64,000 bases of DNA from Thermaerobacter sp. FW80 (GTDB taxonomy: Bacteria; Bacillota; Sulfobacillia; Thermaerobacterales; Thermaerobacteraceae): positions 2,021,245-2,085,244 of the forward strand of contig NZ_CP037895.1 in the NCBI RefSeq assembly GCF_004634385.1. Reading direction: 5' to 3'. This document shows, piece after piece, positions 1 through 7,807 of the stretch. Both the position numbers and the translations under genes were made by a program. Under the pieces are notes generated by a model. The model was not told where the DNA came from and searched no databases. It saw nothing but the letters and a program-made list of their open reading frames with translations. How positions within the stretch are numbered: the first letter of the stretch is position 1; each line of letters begins with the position of its first letter.

Positions 1-414
1 ATCACCGGCGCGGTGGAGACGGCCGAACGGGGGGGCGTCACGGCGCTCTACGGGACGGTGCGGTTCTTCGGGGCCGCCCTGGGGCCGCCGGCCTTCGGGC
101 TCCTGCTGGGCGCGGGGCGCGGTGTCGTCTACCTGGGCAGCGCCGCAGCCGTGGCGGGGGTCTTGGCCCTGGTGGTCGCCCTCCTGCGCCAGGACGTGCT
201 CCTCCCATCCCTTCGCCGCCCCGGAGCCGACGCCCGAGCGGCCCGGCCCCACCTGGGCGCGGTCGCGCCGGGGCCGGGATCCCAGCCGCAGGCCCCGGGG
301 CGGCGGGCCGGTGCGGCGGCGAAAGGAGGTGGGAGCGGGCCGATCCCCCTGGGACCGTGGAGCCGGGTGCGCAGCACCCTCTCCCGACGCGAGGGGACGA
401 GCCCGGCGCCCTGA
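1..414 (+). CDS. MFS-type transporter, C-terminal fragment
   Basis: The gene enters from the left edge, already open at base 1, and ends at TGA 412-414. The visible part holds the last two membrane helices: a Gly/Ala-rich one containing FFGAALGPPAFG, and one ending VAGVLALVVALL. A hydrophilic tail of about 70 residues rich in Ala, Gly, Pro and Arg follows. The segment ERGGVTALYGTVRF resembles the cytoplasmic loop before helix 11 in drug/metabolite MFS permeases. Substrate cannot be inferred. The start lies outside the window. The tail overlaps nothing conserved and is probably disordered. Confidence 0.6.
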   Translation: MTGAVETAERGGVTALYGTVRFFGAALGPPAFGLLLGAGRGVVYLGSAAAVAGVLALVVALLRQDVLLPSLRRPGADARAARPHLGAVAPGPGSQPQAPGRRAGAAAKGGGSGPIPLGPWSRVRSTLSRREGTSPAP

Positions 415-515
415 AGCGGGTTCGCCCCCGGTCTTCACGTCGTGACGGCGACCGACCTCGGGCCCCTTCCCGCCCTGGACGGGCGGAGGGCCTTTCCGAA
501 TTGGAGGGGAAAGCC

Positions 516-1148
516 TTGCTGAGCCAGAAGGAGCTCCTCAACCTGCCGGAACTGCTCAATGCCCACGCCGCCCTGATCGAGCGAGCCGAGGCCGAGCAGG
601 CCATGGCCCAGGACGACCGCCTCCGCCAGATCCTCGAGCGGCACGGCCAGGTGTACCGGCGCCACTACGGCCAGCTCCAGTGGCTGCTGGACCGGGCCCG
701 GGGCCAGGGATCCCCGCAGCTCCCGCAAGGCGACTACCGCGCCAGCGGGGACGGTCGAACCGGCGGCGCGCCGGCGGCCCCGGACCTCACCCAGGGCTTC
801 CAGGCCTTCGAGCCCTACCGCCCGGCGCCGGCCCCGGGGCGCCGGGTCGGCGACCGCGCCCTGGCCCTCGGGTGCCTGGAGATGAACAAGCACGCCTGCC
901 TCACCGCCACGTGGACGGCGCTGGAGGCGGCCCACCCCGAGGTCCGGCGCACGCTGCTGGACATCGCACGGGATCACGCCGAGATGGCCTTCGAGCTGTT
1001 CCAGTACCTGCAGGAGCGGAACTGGTACGCCGTGCCCGCGGCCCCGGCCGCGATGGCGCGACAGGTCGCCCAGGGCTTCCCGGGCGGGTACGCGGGGGCC
1101 CCCGCACCGGGCGGGACCGTTCCTGCCGTGCCCGGCGGCGGGCGCTGA
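516..1148 (+). CDS. CotF-like spore coat protein
   Basis: A 210-residue protein from TTG 516, chosen because GGAGG at 503-507 sits at good spacing while upstream in-frame codons are low-complexity. Two helical segments are visible: an N-terminal one beginning LLSQKELLNLPELLNAHAAL, and a C-terminal one with CLEMNKHACLTATWTALEAA and a Tyr-containing end (QERNWYAVP). The C-terminal block matches the CotF/coat-associated ferritin-like family pattern: 'EVRRTLLDIARDHAEMAFELF' corresponds to the paired-helix repeat ending near a Tyr-Tyr/Trp-Tyr. The linker between them is Gly/Pro-rich. This suggests a spore coat or sporulation role, consistent with spoVS and ylbJ nearby. Family assignment is by pattern only. 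Confidence 0.55.
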   Translation: MLSQKELLNLPELLNAHAALIERAEAEQAMAQDDRLRQILERHGQVYRRHYGQLQWLLDRARGQGSPQLPQGDYRASGDGRTGGAPAAPDLTQGFQAFEPYRPAPAPGRRVGDRALALGCLEMNKHACLTATWTALEAAHPEVRRTLLDIARDHAEMAFELFQYLQERNWYAVPAAPAAMARQVAQGFPGGYAGAPAPGGTVPAVPGGGR

Positions 1149-1399
1149 CGCCCGCCGCCGCTCTGGCGTCGCCGCCACCGACGACGCCGGCGCCCGCCGC
1201 CGCCCACAAAGCAGGCGGCGGGGCGCTGGCGCGTCCCCGCCGCCTGCCGGGAGAGGAGAAACCGGAGGAAGAGCCTTGGGGAGGATCCGTGACGGATTGG
1301 CCTCCGCAGCTCTTGCAGTCGATAATATGGGGGAGCCGGACCGGCGGTATGCACGCCACCGACGGGATCCCCTGTGGAAATTCCAGGGAGGCCTGGTGT

Positions 1400-1981
1400 A
1401 TGCGGGTAACCGGCGGCCGCTGGCGAGGGCGGGTCCTGCGGGTGCCCCCCGGTCGGCAGGTTCGTCCGACGACGGACCGGGTGCGCCAGGCGCTGTTCAA
1501 CATCCTGGGGGCGTCGGTGGAGGGGGCACGGGTGCTCGACCTCTTCGCCGGGACCGGCAGCCTCGCCATCGAGGCGCTCAGCCGCGGGGCGCGCGAGGCC
1601 CTGCTGGTGGAGGCCGACCCGCGGGTCGCCAGGGTGCTTGCGCAGAACCTGCGGGACCTCGGGCTCGCCCCGGGGGGGAGCGCCGTCGTCTGGCGGCAGG
1701 ATGCCCTGGCCGCCGTTGCGAAACTTGCGGGCGGCTCGCGGACCTTCGACCTGGTCGTGGCCGACCCGCCGTACCGCCAGGGGCTGGCCCCGCGGGTCGT
1801 GGCGGCGGTGGGCCAGCGGGGGCTGGTCACCGCCGGCGGCTGGATGGTGGTGGAGCACGACCCGCGGGAGTCGCTGCCCGACCGCGCGGGCGGCCTGGTG
1901 AAGGTCGACGCTCGGCGCTACGGCGACACGGCGCTGAGCTTCTACCGCCCCGTCGTGGAGGGGAAGGGAGAGACCCCATGA
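1400..1981 (+). CDS. rsmD: 16S rRNA (guanine966-N2)-methyltransferase RsmD
   Basis: A 193-residue SAM-dependent methyltransferase that modifies G966 of 16S rRNA during 30S assembly. Family hallmarks are visible: N-terminal RVTGGRWRGR, the PTTDRVRQALFNIL segment, the SAM loop DLFAGTGSLAIEALSRGA, and the catalytic motif DPPY in VVADPPYRQG. ATG 1400 is preceded by GGGAGG at 1386-1391. Its stop overlaps the coaD start by four bases (ATGA), so the two are probably translationally coupled, as in the ylbH-coaD pair of B. subtilis. Length is normal for the family. Confidence 0.93.
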   Translation: MRVTGGRWRGRVLRVPPGRQVRPTTDRVRQALFNILGASVEGARVLDLFAGTGSLAIEALSRGAREALLVEADPRVARVLAQNLRDLGLAPGGSAVVWRQDALAAVAKLAGGSRTFDLVVADPPYRQGLAPRVVAAVGQRGLVTAGGWMVVEHDPRESLPDRAGGLVKVDARRYGDTALSFYRPVVEGKGETP

Positions 1982-2469
1982 CCGTCGCCCTGTGCCCCGG
2001 CAGCTTCGACCCCATCACCAACGGTCACCTGGACATCATCGAGCGCGCCAGCCGACTCTTCGACAAGGTCCTGGTGACGGTCTTCGTCAACTCCGCGAAG
2101 CAGCCCTGGTTCACGCCCGAGGAACGGGTGGAGCTGGCCCGTCAGGCCACGGCGCACCTGCCCAACGTGACCGTCGACGCCTACGACGGCCTGCTGGTGG
2201 AATACGCCCGGCGCCACGGGGCGCGGGTGATCGTCAAGGGTCTGCGCGCCGTCTCCGACTTCGAGTACGAGTTCCAGATGGCCCAGATCAACAAGCACCT
2301 GGTGGGCGAGCTGGAGACCCTGTTCATGATGACGCGGCCGGAGAACGCCTACCTGAGTTCCAGCATCGTCAAGGAGCTGGCCCGTTACGGGGTCGATCCC
2401 GCCGGCCTGGTGCCCGACGTGGTGCGGCCGGCCCTCGCCGCCCGGGCCGCCGAGCGGAGGAGGCGATGA
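1978..2469 (+). CDS. coaD: phosphopantetheine adenylyltransferase
   Basis: A 163-residue enzyme for the penultimate step of coenzyme A synthesis (4'-phosphopantetheine + ATP to dephospho-CoA). The nucleotidyltransferase motif FDPITNGHLDII (T/HxGH) is at residues 9-20, and the second signature, SSSIVKELARYG, is near residue 125. The start ATG 1978 overlaps the rsmD stop and the stop overlaps the next start (ATGA), so three genes form one compact operon. Product feeds acyl carrier protein and CoA pools used by the fab operon downstream. Confidence 0.95.
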   Translation: MTVALCPGSFDPITNGHLDIIERASRLFDKVLVTVFVNSAKQPWFTPEERVELARQATAHLPNVTVDAYDGLLVEYARRHGARVIVKGLRAVSDFEYEFQMAQINKHLVGELETLFMMTRPENAYLSSSIVKELARYGVDPAGLVPDVVRPALAARAAERRRR

Positions 2470-3065
2470 CGGTGGCCGGCAACGAGCCCGCCCCGGAACG
2501 GGATCTGTACGTGCTGATCCGCGACTTCGAGCAGTTCGTCCACCAGGCCAGCCGCCTCCCCCTGACCAGCAAGGTCATCCTGGACGAGGACGACGTCTAC
2601 TCGTTCCTCGATCACCTGCGGCGGCTGGTCCCGGAGGAGGTGGAGCGGGCGCGCCGGCTCCTGGCCGACCGGGAGCGGCTGCTGCAGCAGGCCCGGGCGG
2701 AGGCCGAGTCCATGGTGCGCCAGACGGAGACCTACGTGGAGCGCCTGGCGCGGGAGTCGGAGATCACCCGCAAGGCCGAGGAGCAGGCTCGCCGCATCGT
2801 GGCGCAGGCGGAGGCGCGGGCCCGGGAGCTGCGGGCGTCCGCCAACGCCTATGCGGCCGACGTGCTGGATCGGCTGGAGGGCATCCTGCGCAAGGCGCTG
2901 GACACCGTGGCCGAGGGCCGTCAGGAGCTGGAGGCGACCCTGCGAGCGGCCGGTCGCGTCCGGGGGGACGGGGCCGGCCAGGAGGCGGCGCCCGCCCGCG
3001 AGGCGGAGGAGCCGGCCGCCGAGGGGCGCGAGGATCCGCGGTGGGACGAACCGGCCCGCGGTTGA
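2466..3065 (+). CDS. coiled-coil protein, ATP synthase b/H-subunit-like, function unknown
   Basis: A 199-residue soluble protein overlapping coaD by four bases. After a short N-terminal block (DLYVLIRDFEQFVHQASRLP), residues about 45-170 form a long charged heptad-like helix rich in Ala, Glu and Arg. It resembles the V-ATPase H/F-ATPase b/DivIVA-like stalk proteins often annotated as 'ATPase' beside coaD in clostridia. No membrane anchor or P-loop is present, so it is not itself an ATPase. The last 35 residues are Ala/Glu/Arg-rich and contain a copy of the dispersed GGACGAACCGGCC motif (3044-3056). Function is not inferable. Confidence 0.75.
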   Translation: MTVAGNEPAPERDLYVLIRDFEQFVHQASRLPLTSKVILDEDDVYSFLDHLRRLVPEEVERARRLLADRERLLQQARAEAESMVRQTETYVERLARESEITRKAEEQARRIVAQAEARARELRASANAYAADVLDRLEGILRKALDTVAEGRQELEATLRAAGRVRGDGAGQEAAPAREAEEPAAEGREDPRWDEPARG

Positions 3066-3089
3066 ACGGGCTGGGGGCGAGGCCGGCGG

Positions 3090-3127
3090 CGGGGGGTGGC
3101 CGGCGTGCGGCCTCAGGCCGCCCCCCG
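3090..3127. terminator. GC-rich hairpin between convergent genes
   Basis: A stem pairs GGGGGGTGGCC (3091-3101) with GGCCGCCCCCC (3116-3126) through one G-T pair, between the converging ends of the coiled-coil gene and ylbJ. It lacks a clear T tract on either strand, so a bidirectional terminator role is only plausible. Confidence 0.35.
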
Positions 3128-3163
3128 GCGGAGCAGGGGCGGGGCGACGCCGGGGCCGCGAGC

Positions 3164-4375
3164 TCAGCGGGAGCCGGCGGGCGGGCGGGAGCGCACCAGG
3201 TGGACCAGGGCGGCCAGCACGGCCAGCCCGCCGACGGCACCGAGGAACTGGACCATCGCCGCGCCAAGGCGCCCCAGCCAGGCGGTGGGGCCCGGGGCGG
3301 CCCAGGCCAGGGCCGGGACGAGGGTCGGCATCGCCGGGGGGAACCAGGCGAGCCAGAGGGCGGTGGCGGCGCCGGCGGCCACGGCGTGGAGGAGCCGTGC
3401 CGCGATGTACGGCCCGATGTGCAGGTCCGTCCCCTGGATGATGGCGGCCACCTGGGCGTGGACCGACAGGCCGCTCCAGGCGATGACGGCGCCCGCCACG
3501 ATCAGGCGGTCCGTCAGCGGCGCGAGCGCCTGAGCGGCGGCCTGGGTCCCCAGGGTCAGCTCGAAGAGCCCGCTGATCAGCGACCGGGTCAGCGAGGGAT
3601 CGAGGCCCAGGGGGTGGAGGACCAGCAGGAAGAGACCGCCCAGGGCGGGGAGGACGCCGGCCCGGTCCAGCACCTGGATGACCACGGACATCAAGATGAT
3701 CAGGCCGCCCACCAGCAGCAGGGTGTTGATGGAGTCGCGAACGGCGTCGCCCAGGACCTGGCCGAAGGGTCGGGCGTCAGCCCGGCGGGCCGCCACCATG
3801 GCGTGCCACGCCCGGGCGAGGATCCAGCCCTCGGGCCCGCCCAGCGCCTCGCTGCGATCCTGCCCCGCCCGCCAGAAGCGCAGGGCGAGACCCGTCAGCA
3901 GCGCCCCGACGTAGTGGGCCGCCATGATGGGGCCGGCCACCGCGGCGGTGCCGAACATGCCCACGGCGACGGCGCCCGCCATGAAGAGCGGGTCCGCGGT
4001 GTTGCTGAAGCTCATGAGGCGCTCGGCCTCGGTCTTGCTCAGCAGGCCGTCCTTGCGCATGCGGCTGGTGATCACGGCGCCCAGGGGATAGCCGCTGGCC
4101 AGCCCTACCGCGACCACGAAGGCGCCGGCGCCGGGGACGTTGAAGAGCGGCCGCATGAAGGGCTCCATCAGCACGCCCATGAAGTGGACGACGCCGAGGG
4201 CCATCAGGATCTGGGCGCCGATGAAGAAGGGCAGCAGGGCGGGGAAGACCACGTCCCACCACACCTTCAGGCCGGCCACGGCGGCGGAGAAGGCGGTCTC
4301 GGGGTAGACCACCATGGCGACCACCAGGACCACCACGGCTGCCACCAGCAGGTGGGTCAAGGGCGACTCGCGCAC
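3164..4375 (-). CDS. ylbJ: sporulation integral membrane protein YlbJ
   Basis: A 403-residue polytopic membrane protein of the nucleoside-recognition/gate family. In B. subtilis YlbJ is needed for spore cortex formation and is sigma-E controlled. Visible features are an N-terminal helix (LLVAAVVVLVVAMVVY), the FPALLPFFIGAQILM helix, the conserved GLASGYPLGAVITSRM segment, and SFSNTADPLFMAGAVAVGMFG. GTG 4375 is chosen because GGGGGAG lies just upstream on the minus strand. A longer in-frame extension to 4483 is low-complexity. The rsmD-coaD-ylbJ neighbourhood is the B. subtilis arrangement, but here ylbJ is inverted relative to coaD. Confidence 0.9.
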   Translation of the reverse strand: MRESPLTHLLVAAVVVLVVAMVVYPETAFSAAVAGLKVWWDVVFPALLPFFIGAQILMALGVVHFMGVLMEPFMRPLFNVPGAGAFVVAVGLASGYPLGAVITSRMRKDGLLSKTEAERLMSFSNTADPLFMAGAVAVGMFGTAAVAGPIMAAHYVGALLTGLALRFWRAGQDRSEALGGPEGWILARAWHAMVAARRADARPFGQVLGDAVRDSINTLLLVGGLIILMSVVIQVLDRAGVLPALGGLFLLVLHPLGLDPSLTRSLISGLFELTLGTQAAAQALAPLTDRLIVAGAVIAWSGLSVHAQVAAIIQGTDLHIGPYIAARLLHAVAAGAATALWLAWFPPAMPTLVPALAWAAPGPTAWLGRLGAAMVQFLGAVGGLAVLAALVHLVRSRPPAGSR

Positions 4376-4760
4376 GGGCACTCCCCCGCGCCGATCCTGG
4401 GGCGGGCCCGCCGGGAAGCCGCCCCAGGATCGGCCACCGCGCCGCGCGCCCGGCCCCGGGACGGCCGCCGGCTCTGGCGGCATGGTTCGGGGCGGGACGC
4501 ACCAGCATGTATATGGACGCGGTGGGGGCGGTAGACCCGGCCGTCGGGTCGGCGCCGGAGGCGGTGCCGTGCGCCCGCGATAGGCGGGGCCTGCGGCGGG
4601 CGGGGGCGGCGGGCCCCGTGGCGGCGCGGGACCGGATCGGCCGGGCCGGTGGGGGCGGCGCGGCGAGCCGATGCGCGCAGCGGGACGCGCCGAGGAGGAG
4701 GCGGGGCGCGATGCGGGTGGACGGGCCTGACCGCCGGCCAGCGGGTCACGCCCGGCGCCG
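4376..4760. other. intergenic region between divergent ylbJ and the ylbL-like gene
   Basis: 385 bases without a supported gene. The only AT-rich spot is GCATGTATATGG near 4505-4516. Read on the minus strand it gives TATACAT, which could be part of a promoter for ylbJ, but I cannot identify a matching -35 element. A weak duplication of ATGCGGGTGG occurs near 4711 and 4779. The rest is featureless GC-rich sequence. Confidence 0.4.
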
Positions 4761-5711
4761 ATGACGCGACGGGGCGTGATGCGGGTGGGCCTGCTTCACC
4801 GCCAGGCGAGGGGCCACGCGGCGGCGCGCCCGCGGGGCGGCGCGGGGGAGGCGGGACGGCCCGCCCGGCCGAGCGGCGCCGTAGGGCCACCGGGCGAGGC
4901 GGCGAGGTCCCCTCGGCGGAGCGGCCCCGCACGGCCAGCGGGCGATGCGGGGCGGCGAGACCTGCGTCGGGCCCGCGGGCTGGCCCCGGTGGTCGCGGCG
5001 GTGGCGTTGGGGGCGCTGGCGGCGCGGCTTCCCGTTCCCTGGCTGCTGATCGAGCCGGGCCGCGCCATCCCGGTGCGGGTCGCGGTCGCACCGGGTCGCT
5101 CGCCCACGGCCACATCCTATTGGATGGTCACCGTGGCGGCACGCCCGGCCCGATTGGGAGACGCCTGGTCGGTGCTGACGAACCGGCACCAGGCCCTGGT
5201 CCCCGCCGGCGCCCTGGGCGGGCGGACGCAGGCGGAGGTGAAGGCCGTCCAGCGGCGCGCCCTGGCCGCCAGCCAGGAGGCCGCCGTGCGGGCTGCGGCG
5301 TCCCTGCTGGGCATCCGGCCCCCGCCGGCGCTGCGCTTCGGGTTGCCGCGGGATGTGGCGGGTCCCTCGGGGGGCCTCGCCCTGGGCCTGGCCGCCGTGG
5401 ACGCCCTGACCCCGGGCCGGCTGGCCGGCGGCTGGCGGGTGGGCGCCACCGGGACGATCTCCGCCGCGGGGCGGGTGGGACCCGTCGAGGGCCTCGCCCA
5501 GAAGCGGGCGGCGGCCGCCGCGGCCGGCCTGGACGTCCTGTTCGTCCCTGCGGAGGCCGACGCGGACGAGCAGGCCTCGCCGCCGCCCCGTCGGTCGGCG
5601 GGGCCGGGGCCGGCCGGATCCCCCGGTCTCCGGGTGGTGCCGGTGGCCAGCCTGGCGGAGGCGGTGGCGTGGCTGTGTCGCCATGGGGGGCAGGGGCCGC
5701 CCTGCGGGTAG
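4761..5711 (+). CDS. YlbL-like membrane-anchored Lon-family (S16) protease lacking a PDZ domain
   Basis: A protein of up to 316 residues. A basic, disordered stretch (1-73) precedes one membrane helix (LAPVVAAVALGALAARL), a YlbL-like extracellular region (WMVTVAARPARLGDAWSVL), and a C-terminal S16 protease domain. The catalytic dyad is intact: Ser in AGPSGGLALGLA and Lys in VEGLAQKR. In B. subtilis YlbL a PDZ domain lies between the helical region and the protease. Here RAAASLLG runs straight into the protease (IRPPPALRFG), with no room for one. The start is uncertain: ATG 4761 and ATG 4779 both lack a good ribosome-binding site. The position after ylbJ supports YlbL identity. Confidence 0.72.
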   Translation: MTRRGVMRVGLLHRQARGHAAARPRGGAGEAGRPARPSGAVGPPGEAARSPRRSGPARPAGDAGRRDLRRARGLAPVVAAVALGALAARLPVPWLLIEPGRAIPVRVAVAPGRSPTATSYWMVTVAARPARLGDAWSVLTNRHQALVPAGALGGRTQAEVKAVQRRALAASQEAAVRAAASLLGIRPPPALRFGLPRDVAGPSGGLALGLAAVDALTPGRLAGGWRVGATGTISAAGRVGPVEGLAQKRAAAAAAGLDVLFVPAEADADEQASPPPRRSAGPGPAGSPGLRVVPVASLAEAVAWLCRHGGQGPPCG

Positions 5712-5743
5712 GGCCGGACGGCGCGGGGTGCGGGCGGGCCTTT

Positions 5744-5773
5744 TTGACACGGCCGCCGCGGCCTCCCTATAAT
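5744..5773 (+). promoter_or_regulatory. sigma-A promoter of yceD-rpmF
   Basis: Perfect TTGACA (5744-5749), 18-base spacer, and perfect TATAAT (5768-5773). It lies about 93 bases before the yceD start in an otherwise GC-rich gap and is the best consensus promoter in the window. Confidence 0.9.
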
Positions 5774-5865
5774 GATCGCGTTGCGTAGCGAACCATCGCG
5801 TGGCCGGTCGCGTCGCGCACCCTCATGGTGCGCGCGTCGCCTGGTGCGGCGAGGGAAGGGAGACC

Positions 5866-6450
5866 ATGGACGACCCGTTGGTCATCGACGTCGAGCCGTT
5901 GACCCGGCAGCGCGGGCTTCAGGCCCGGGGCACGGTGGTGACCGCCATCGAGCCGATCCCGGTGCCCGGCGGCGACATCGGGGCGCGGGGCCCGGTGCGC
6001 CTGCAGTACCGCCTGACCCACACCGGCGAGGGGCGGATCTGGCTGGAGGCCGATCTGGCCGCGCGGGCGCGGCTGACCTGCGACCGGTGCCTGGAGCCCT
6101 TCGAGACCGATCTGCGGACCCGGTACGAGGAGGAGTACCGACCGCGTCCGGTCGACGCCGACCCCGACGCCGAGCCCGACGACGCGGGGGAGACGCGGGT
6201 CGCCTACTACGACGAGCACCGCGTGGACCTGCGGGAGGGGATCCGCCAGAGCCTGTTGCTGGCGATGCCCTGGAAGCAGCTGTGTCGGCTGGGATGCCGC
6301 GGGCTGTGCCCCCGGTGCGGCAAGAACTTAAACGAAGGGCCGTGCGACTGCGCCGACGACGAGGTGGATCCGCGGCTGGCGGTCCTGGACCTGTGGCTGC
6401 GCCAGCACGGCAGGGGAGAGGAGGCCGACCATGGCGGTTCCCAAGCATAA
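5866..6450 (+). CDS. yceD: DUF177/YceD family protein (large-subunit rRNA accumulation)
   Basis: A 194-residue protein of the YceD/DUF177 family, which sits next to rpmF in most bacteria and is linked to 23S rRNA accumulation. A first Cys pair, [10 protein letters not shown], is near residue 80. A second Cys-rich block, [16 protein letters not shown] followed by CDC, is near the C-terminus and probably binds zinc. ATG 5866 follows GGGAAGGGAG; a longer form from 5800 has no such site. It overlaps rpmF by 20 bases, implying coupled translation. Confidence 0.88.
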   Translation: MDDPLVIDVEPLTRQRGLQARGTVVTAIEPIPVPGGDIGARGPVRLQYRLTHTGEGRIWLEADLAARARLTCDRCLEPFETDLRTRYEEEYRPRPVDADPDAEPDDAGETRVAYYDEHRVDLREGIRQSLLLAMPWKQLCRLGCRGLCPRCGKNLNEGPCDCADDEVDPRLAVLDLWLRQHGRGEEADHGGSQA

Positions 6451-6610
6451 GACGTCCAAGTCCCGCCGGGACAAGCGGCGGACCCACTGGAAGCTGACGG
6501 CCCCGGCGCTGGTGGAGTGCCCGCAGTGCCACCAGCCCAAGCGGCCGCACCGCGTCTGCCCGAACTGCGGCTACTACCGCGGACGGGTGGCGGTGAAGCA
6601 GGAGGATTGA
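6431..6610 (+). CDS. rpmF: 50S ribosomal protein L32
   Basis: A 59-residue ribosomal protein starting [17 protein letters not shown], the hallmark L32 N-terminus. It has a zinc ribbon CPQC...CPNC (residues 30-33 and 43-46), so this is the zinc-binding (C+) form. It starts inside yceD and ends before a strong terminator. The L32 gene next to fatty-acid genes is a widely conserved arrangement. Confidence 0.95.
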   Translation: MAVPKHKTSKSRRDKRRTHWKLTAPALVECPQCHQPKRPHRVCPNCGYYRGRVAVKQED

Positions 6611-6677
6611 CCGCGGAGCGCCCGTGCCATGGGGGGCCCCGGCGGCGAGGGCGGGGCCCCGGCGACGACGAGGAGGC

Positions 6678-6710
6678 GAGGCCCGGCCTGCGGCCGGGCC
6701 TCGTTCGTTC
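6678..6710 (+). terminator. rho-independent terminator after rpmF
   Basis: An 11-bp perfect stem, GAGGCCCGGCC (6678-6688) with GGCCGGGCCTC (6692-6702), has a three-base loop and is followed by GTTCGTTCT. The U-rich tail is moderate. It separates yceD-rpmF from the FapR operon. Confidence 0.8.
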
Positions 6711-6830
6711 TGGGGCGGCCGACCCGGTGCCGGATCGGCTCCGCCGCGGGCTTGTCCCCTCCGGTCGCCTCGAGGAGCACCGGGCGGCGCCGACGGCGGG
6801 GGGCGAGGGGGCTGGCAGGGATTTCCCGCC

Positions 6831-6859
6831 TTGGCACCGTCCCCGGCCTCCCGTATACT
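6831..6859 (+). promoter_or_regulatory. sigma-A promoter of the fapR-plsX-fab operon
   Basis: TTGGCA (6831-6836), 17-base spacer, TATACT (6854-6859). It drives the fatty-acid operon, with an expected start near 6866, immediately ahead of the putative FapR operator. Confidence 0.85.
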
Positions 6860-6885
6860 GGCCTTAGTTTGGGTCCGGTCATAGG

Positions 6886-6910
6886 GCTAACTCCTAGTAC
6901 CGGAGGTTAT
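6886..6910 (+). promoter_or_regulatory. putative FapR operator overlapping the fapR ribosome-binding site
   Basis: A near-palindrome TAACTCC (6888-6894), TAGTACC, GGAGGTTA (6902-6909) lies downstream of the promoter. Its core CCTAGTACC resembles the TTAGTACC-type half-sites bound by FapR in Bacillus. The right arm supplies the GGAGG ribosome-binding site of fapR. Binding here would block early elongation and fits FapR autoregulation. Assignment is by resemblance and position. Confidence 0.55.
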
Positions 6911-6916
6911 CACCTG

Positions 6917-7807
6917 GTGCGAAATCACGGCCCGACGGCGCCGGCTCCCGATCCGGCGGAGGCGCCACCGCCGTCGCATCCGGTCCCGCAGCCTCCCGGA
7001 CCCCGCTCCGAGGGCGCGGACCGCGCCGGCGGCGGGGCGGATGCCCGCGGCGGCACCGGCGGCCGCGATCCGCGGCCGAGGGGTCGGGACTCCCGGGCCA
7101 TTCGCCAGGCGCGGTTGGTGCAGGTGCTGCAGGAGAACCCCTTCCTCACGGACGAGGAGCTGGCCGACCGGTTTCGGGTCAGCGTCGCCACGATCCGGCT
7201 GGACCGCATGCGCCTCGGCATCCCCGCCGTCCGGGAGCGGGTCCGCGCCGTGGCCGAGCGCGTCCACGGCCGGGTGCGGGCCCTGCCGCTGCGCGAGATC
7301 GTGGGTGAGCTGGTCGACCTGGAGCTCGGCCGCTTCGGCATCTCCATCCTCCAGACCACCCCCGAGATGGCCTTCGCCCGGACCCGCATGGTGCGCAGCC
7401 AGTACATCCTCGCGCAGGCCGACTCCCTGGCGCTGGCGGTGGTCGACGCCGAGCTGGCCTTCACCTCGGTGGCCAACGTCAAGTACAAGCGGCCCGTCCA
7501 GGTCGGCCAGCGCCTGGTGGCCAAGGCCGTGGTCCTGCGGCATCGCCGCGCCGACGGCGCGCCGGTCGTCCTGGTGCAGACCCGGGCCGGGGACGACGTG
7601 GTGTTCCGCGGCAAGTTCGTCGTCCAGGCGCTGGAGGCGGCCCCTCCCGCCTGCGCCACGCCGCCGGGCGGAGGAGGCGCATGGGGGGTCCGGGGCTCCG
7701 CCGACGCCGACCCGGCTCGGGACCGTCCGGAGGAACCGGCCTCGCCCCGGCGGGCCCTGCCGTCAGGGCGAGCGGCGGACCCGGGCGGGGGAGGCGGGCG
7801 GCCGTGA
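6917..7807 (+). CDS. fapR: FapR, malonyl-CoA-responsive repressor of lipid synthesis
   Basis: A 296-residue protein (family usually about 190). Residues about 1-60 are Pro/Gly-rich and extra. The DNA-binding helix-turn-helix is in FLTDEELADRFRVSVATIRLDR. A hot-dog effector domain follows, with GELVDLELGRFGISIL and KRPVQVGQRLVAKAVV, where malonyl-CoA binds. A non-conserved tail of about 55 residues follows VVQALEAA and carries a GGAGGAACCGGCC motif copy (7729-7741). GTG 6917 has GGAGG at 6902-6906. The stop overlaps the plsX start (GTGA). Confidence 0.88.
   Translation: MRNHGPTAPAPDPAEAPPPSHPVPQPPGPRSEGADRAGGGADARGGTGGRDPRPRGRDSRAIRQARLVQVLQENPFLTDEELADRFRVSVATIRLDRMRLGIPAVRERVRAVAERVHGRVRALPLREIVGELVDLELGRFGISILQTTPEMAFARTRMVRSQYILAQADSLALAVVDAELAFTSVANVKYKRPVQVGQRLVAKAVVLRHRRADGAPVVLVQTRAGDDVVFRGKFVVQALEAAPPACATPPGGGGAWGVRGSADADPARDRPEEPASPRRALPSGRAADPGGGGGRP

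Noticed and set aside
3041-4534. A plus-strand frame of nearly 500 codons over ylbJ
   Set aside because: Its product is Gly/His/Gln-rich and unstructured, while the minus strand encodes the conserved YlbJ membrane protein.
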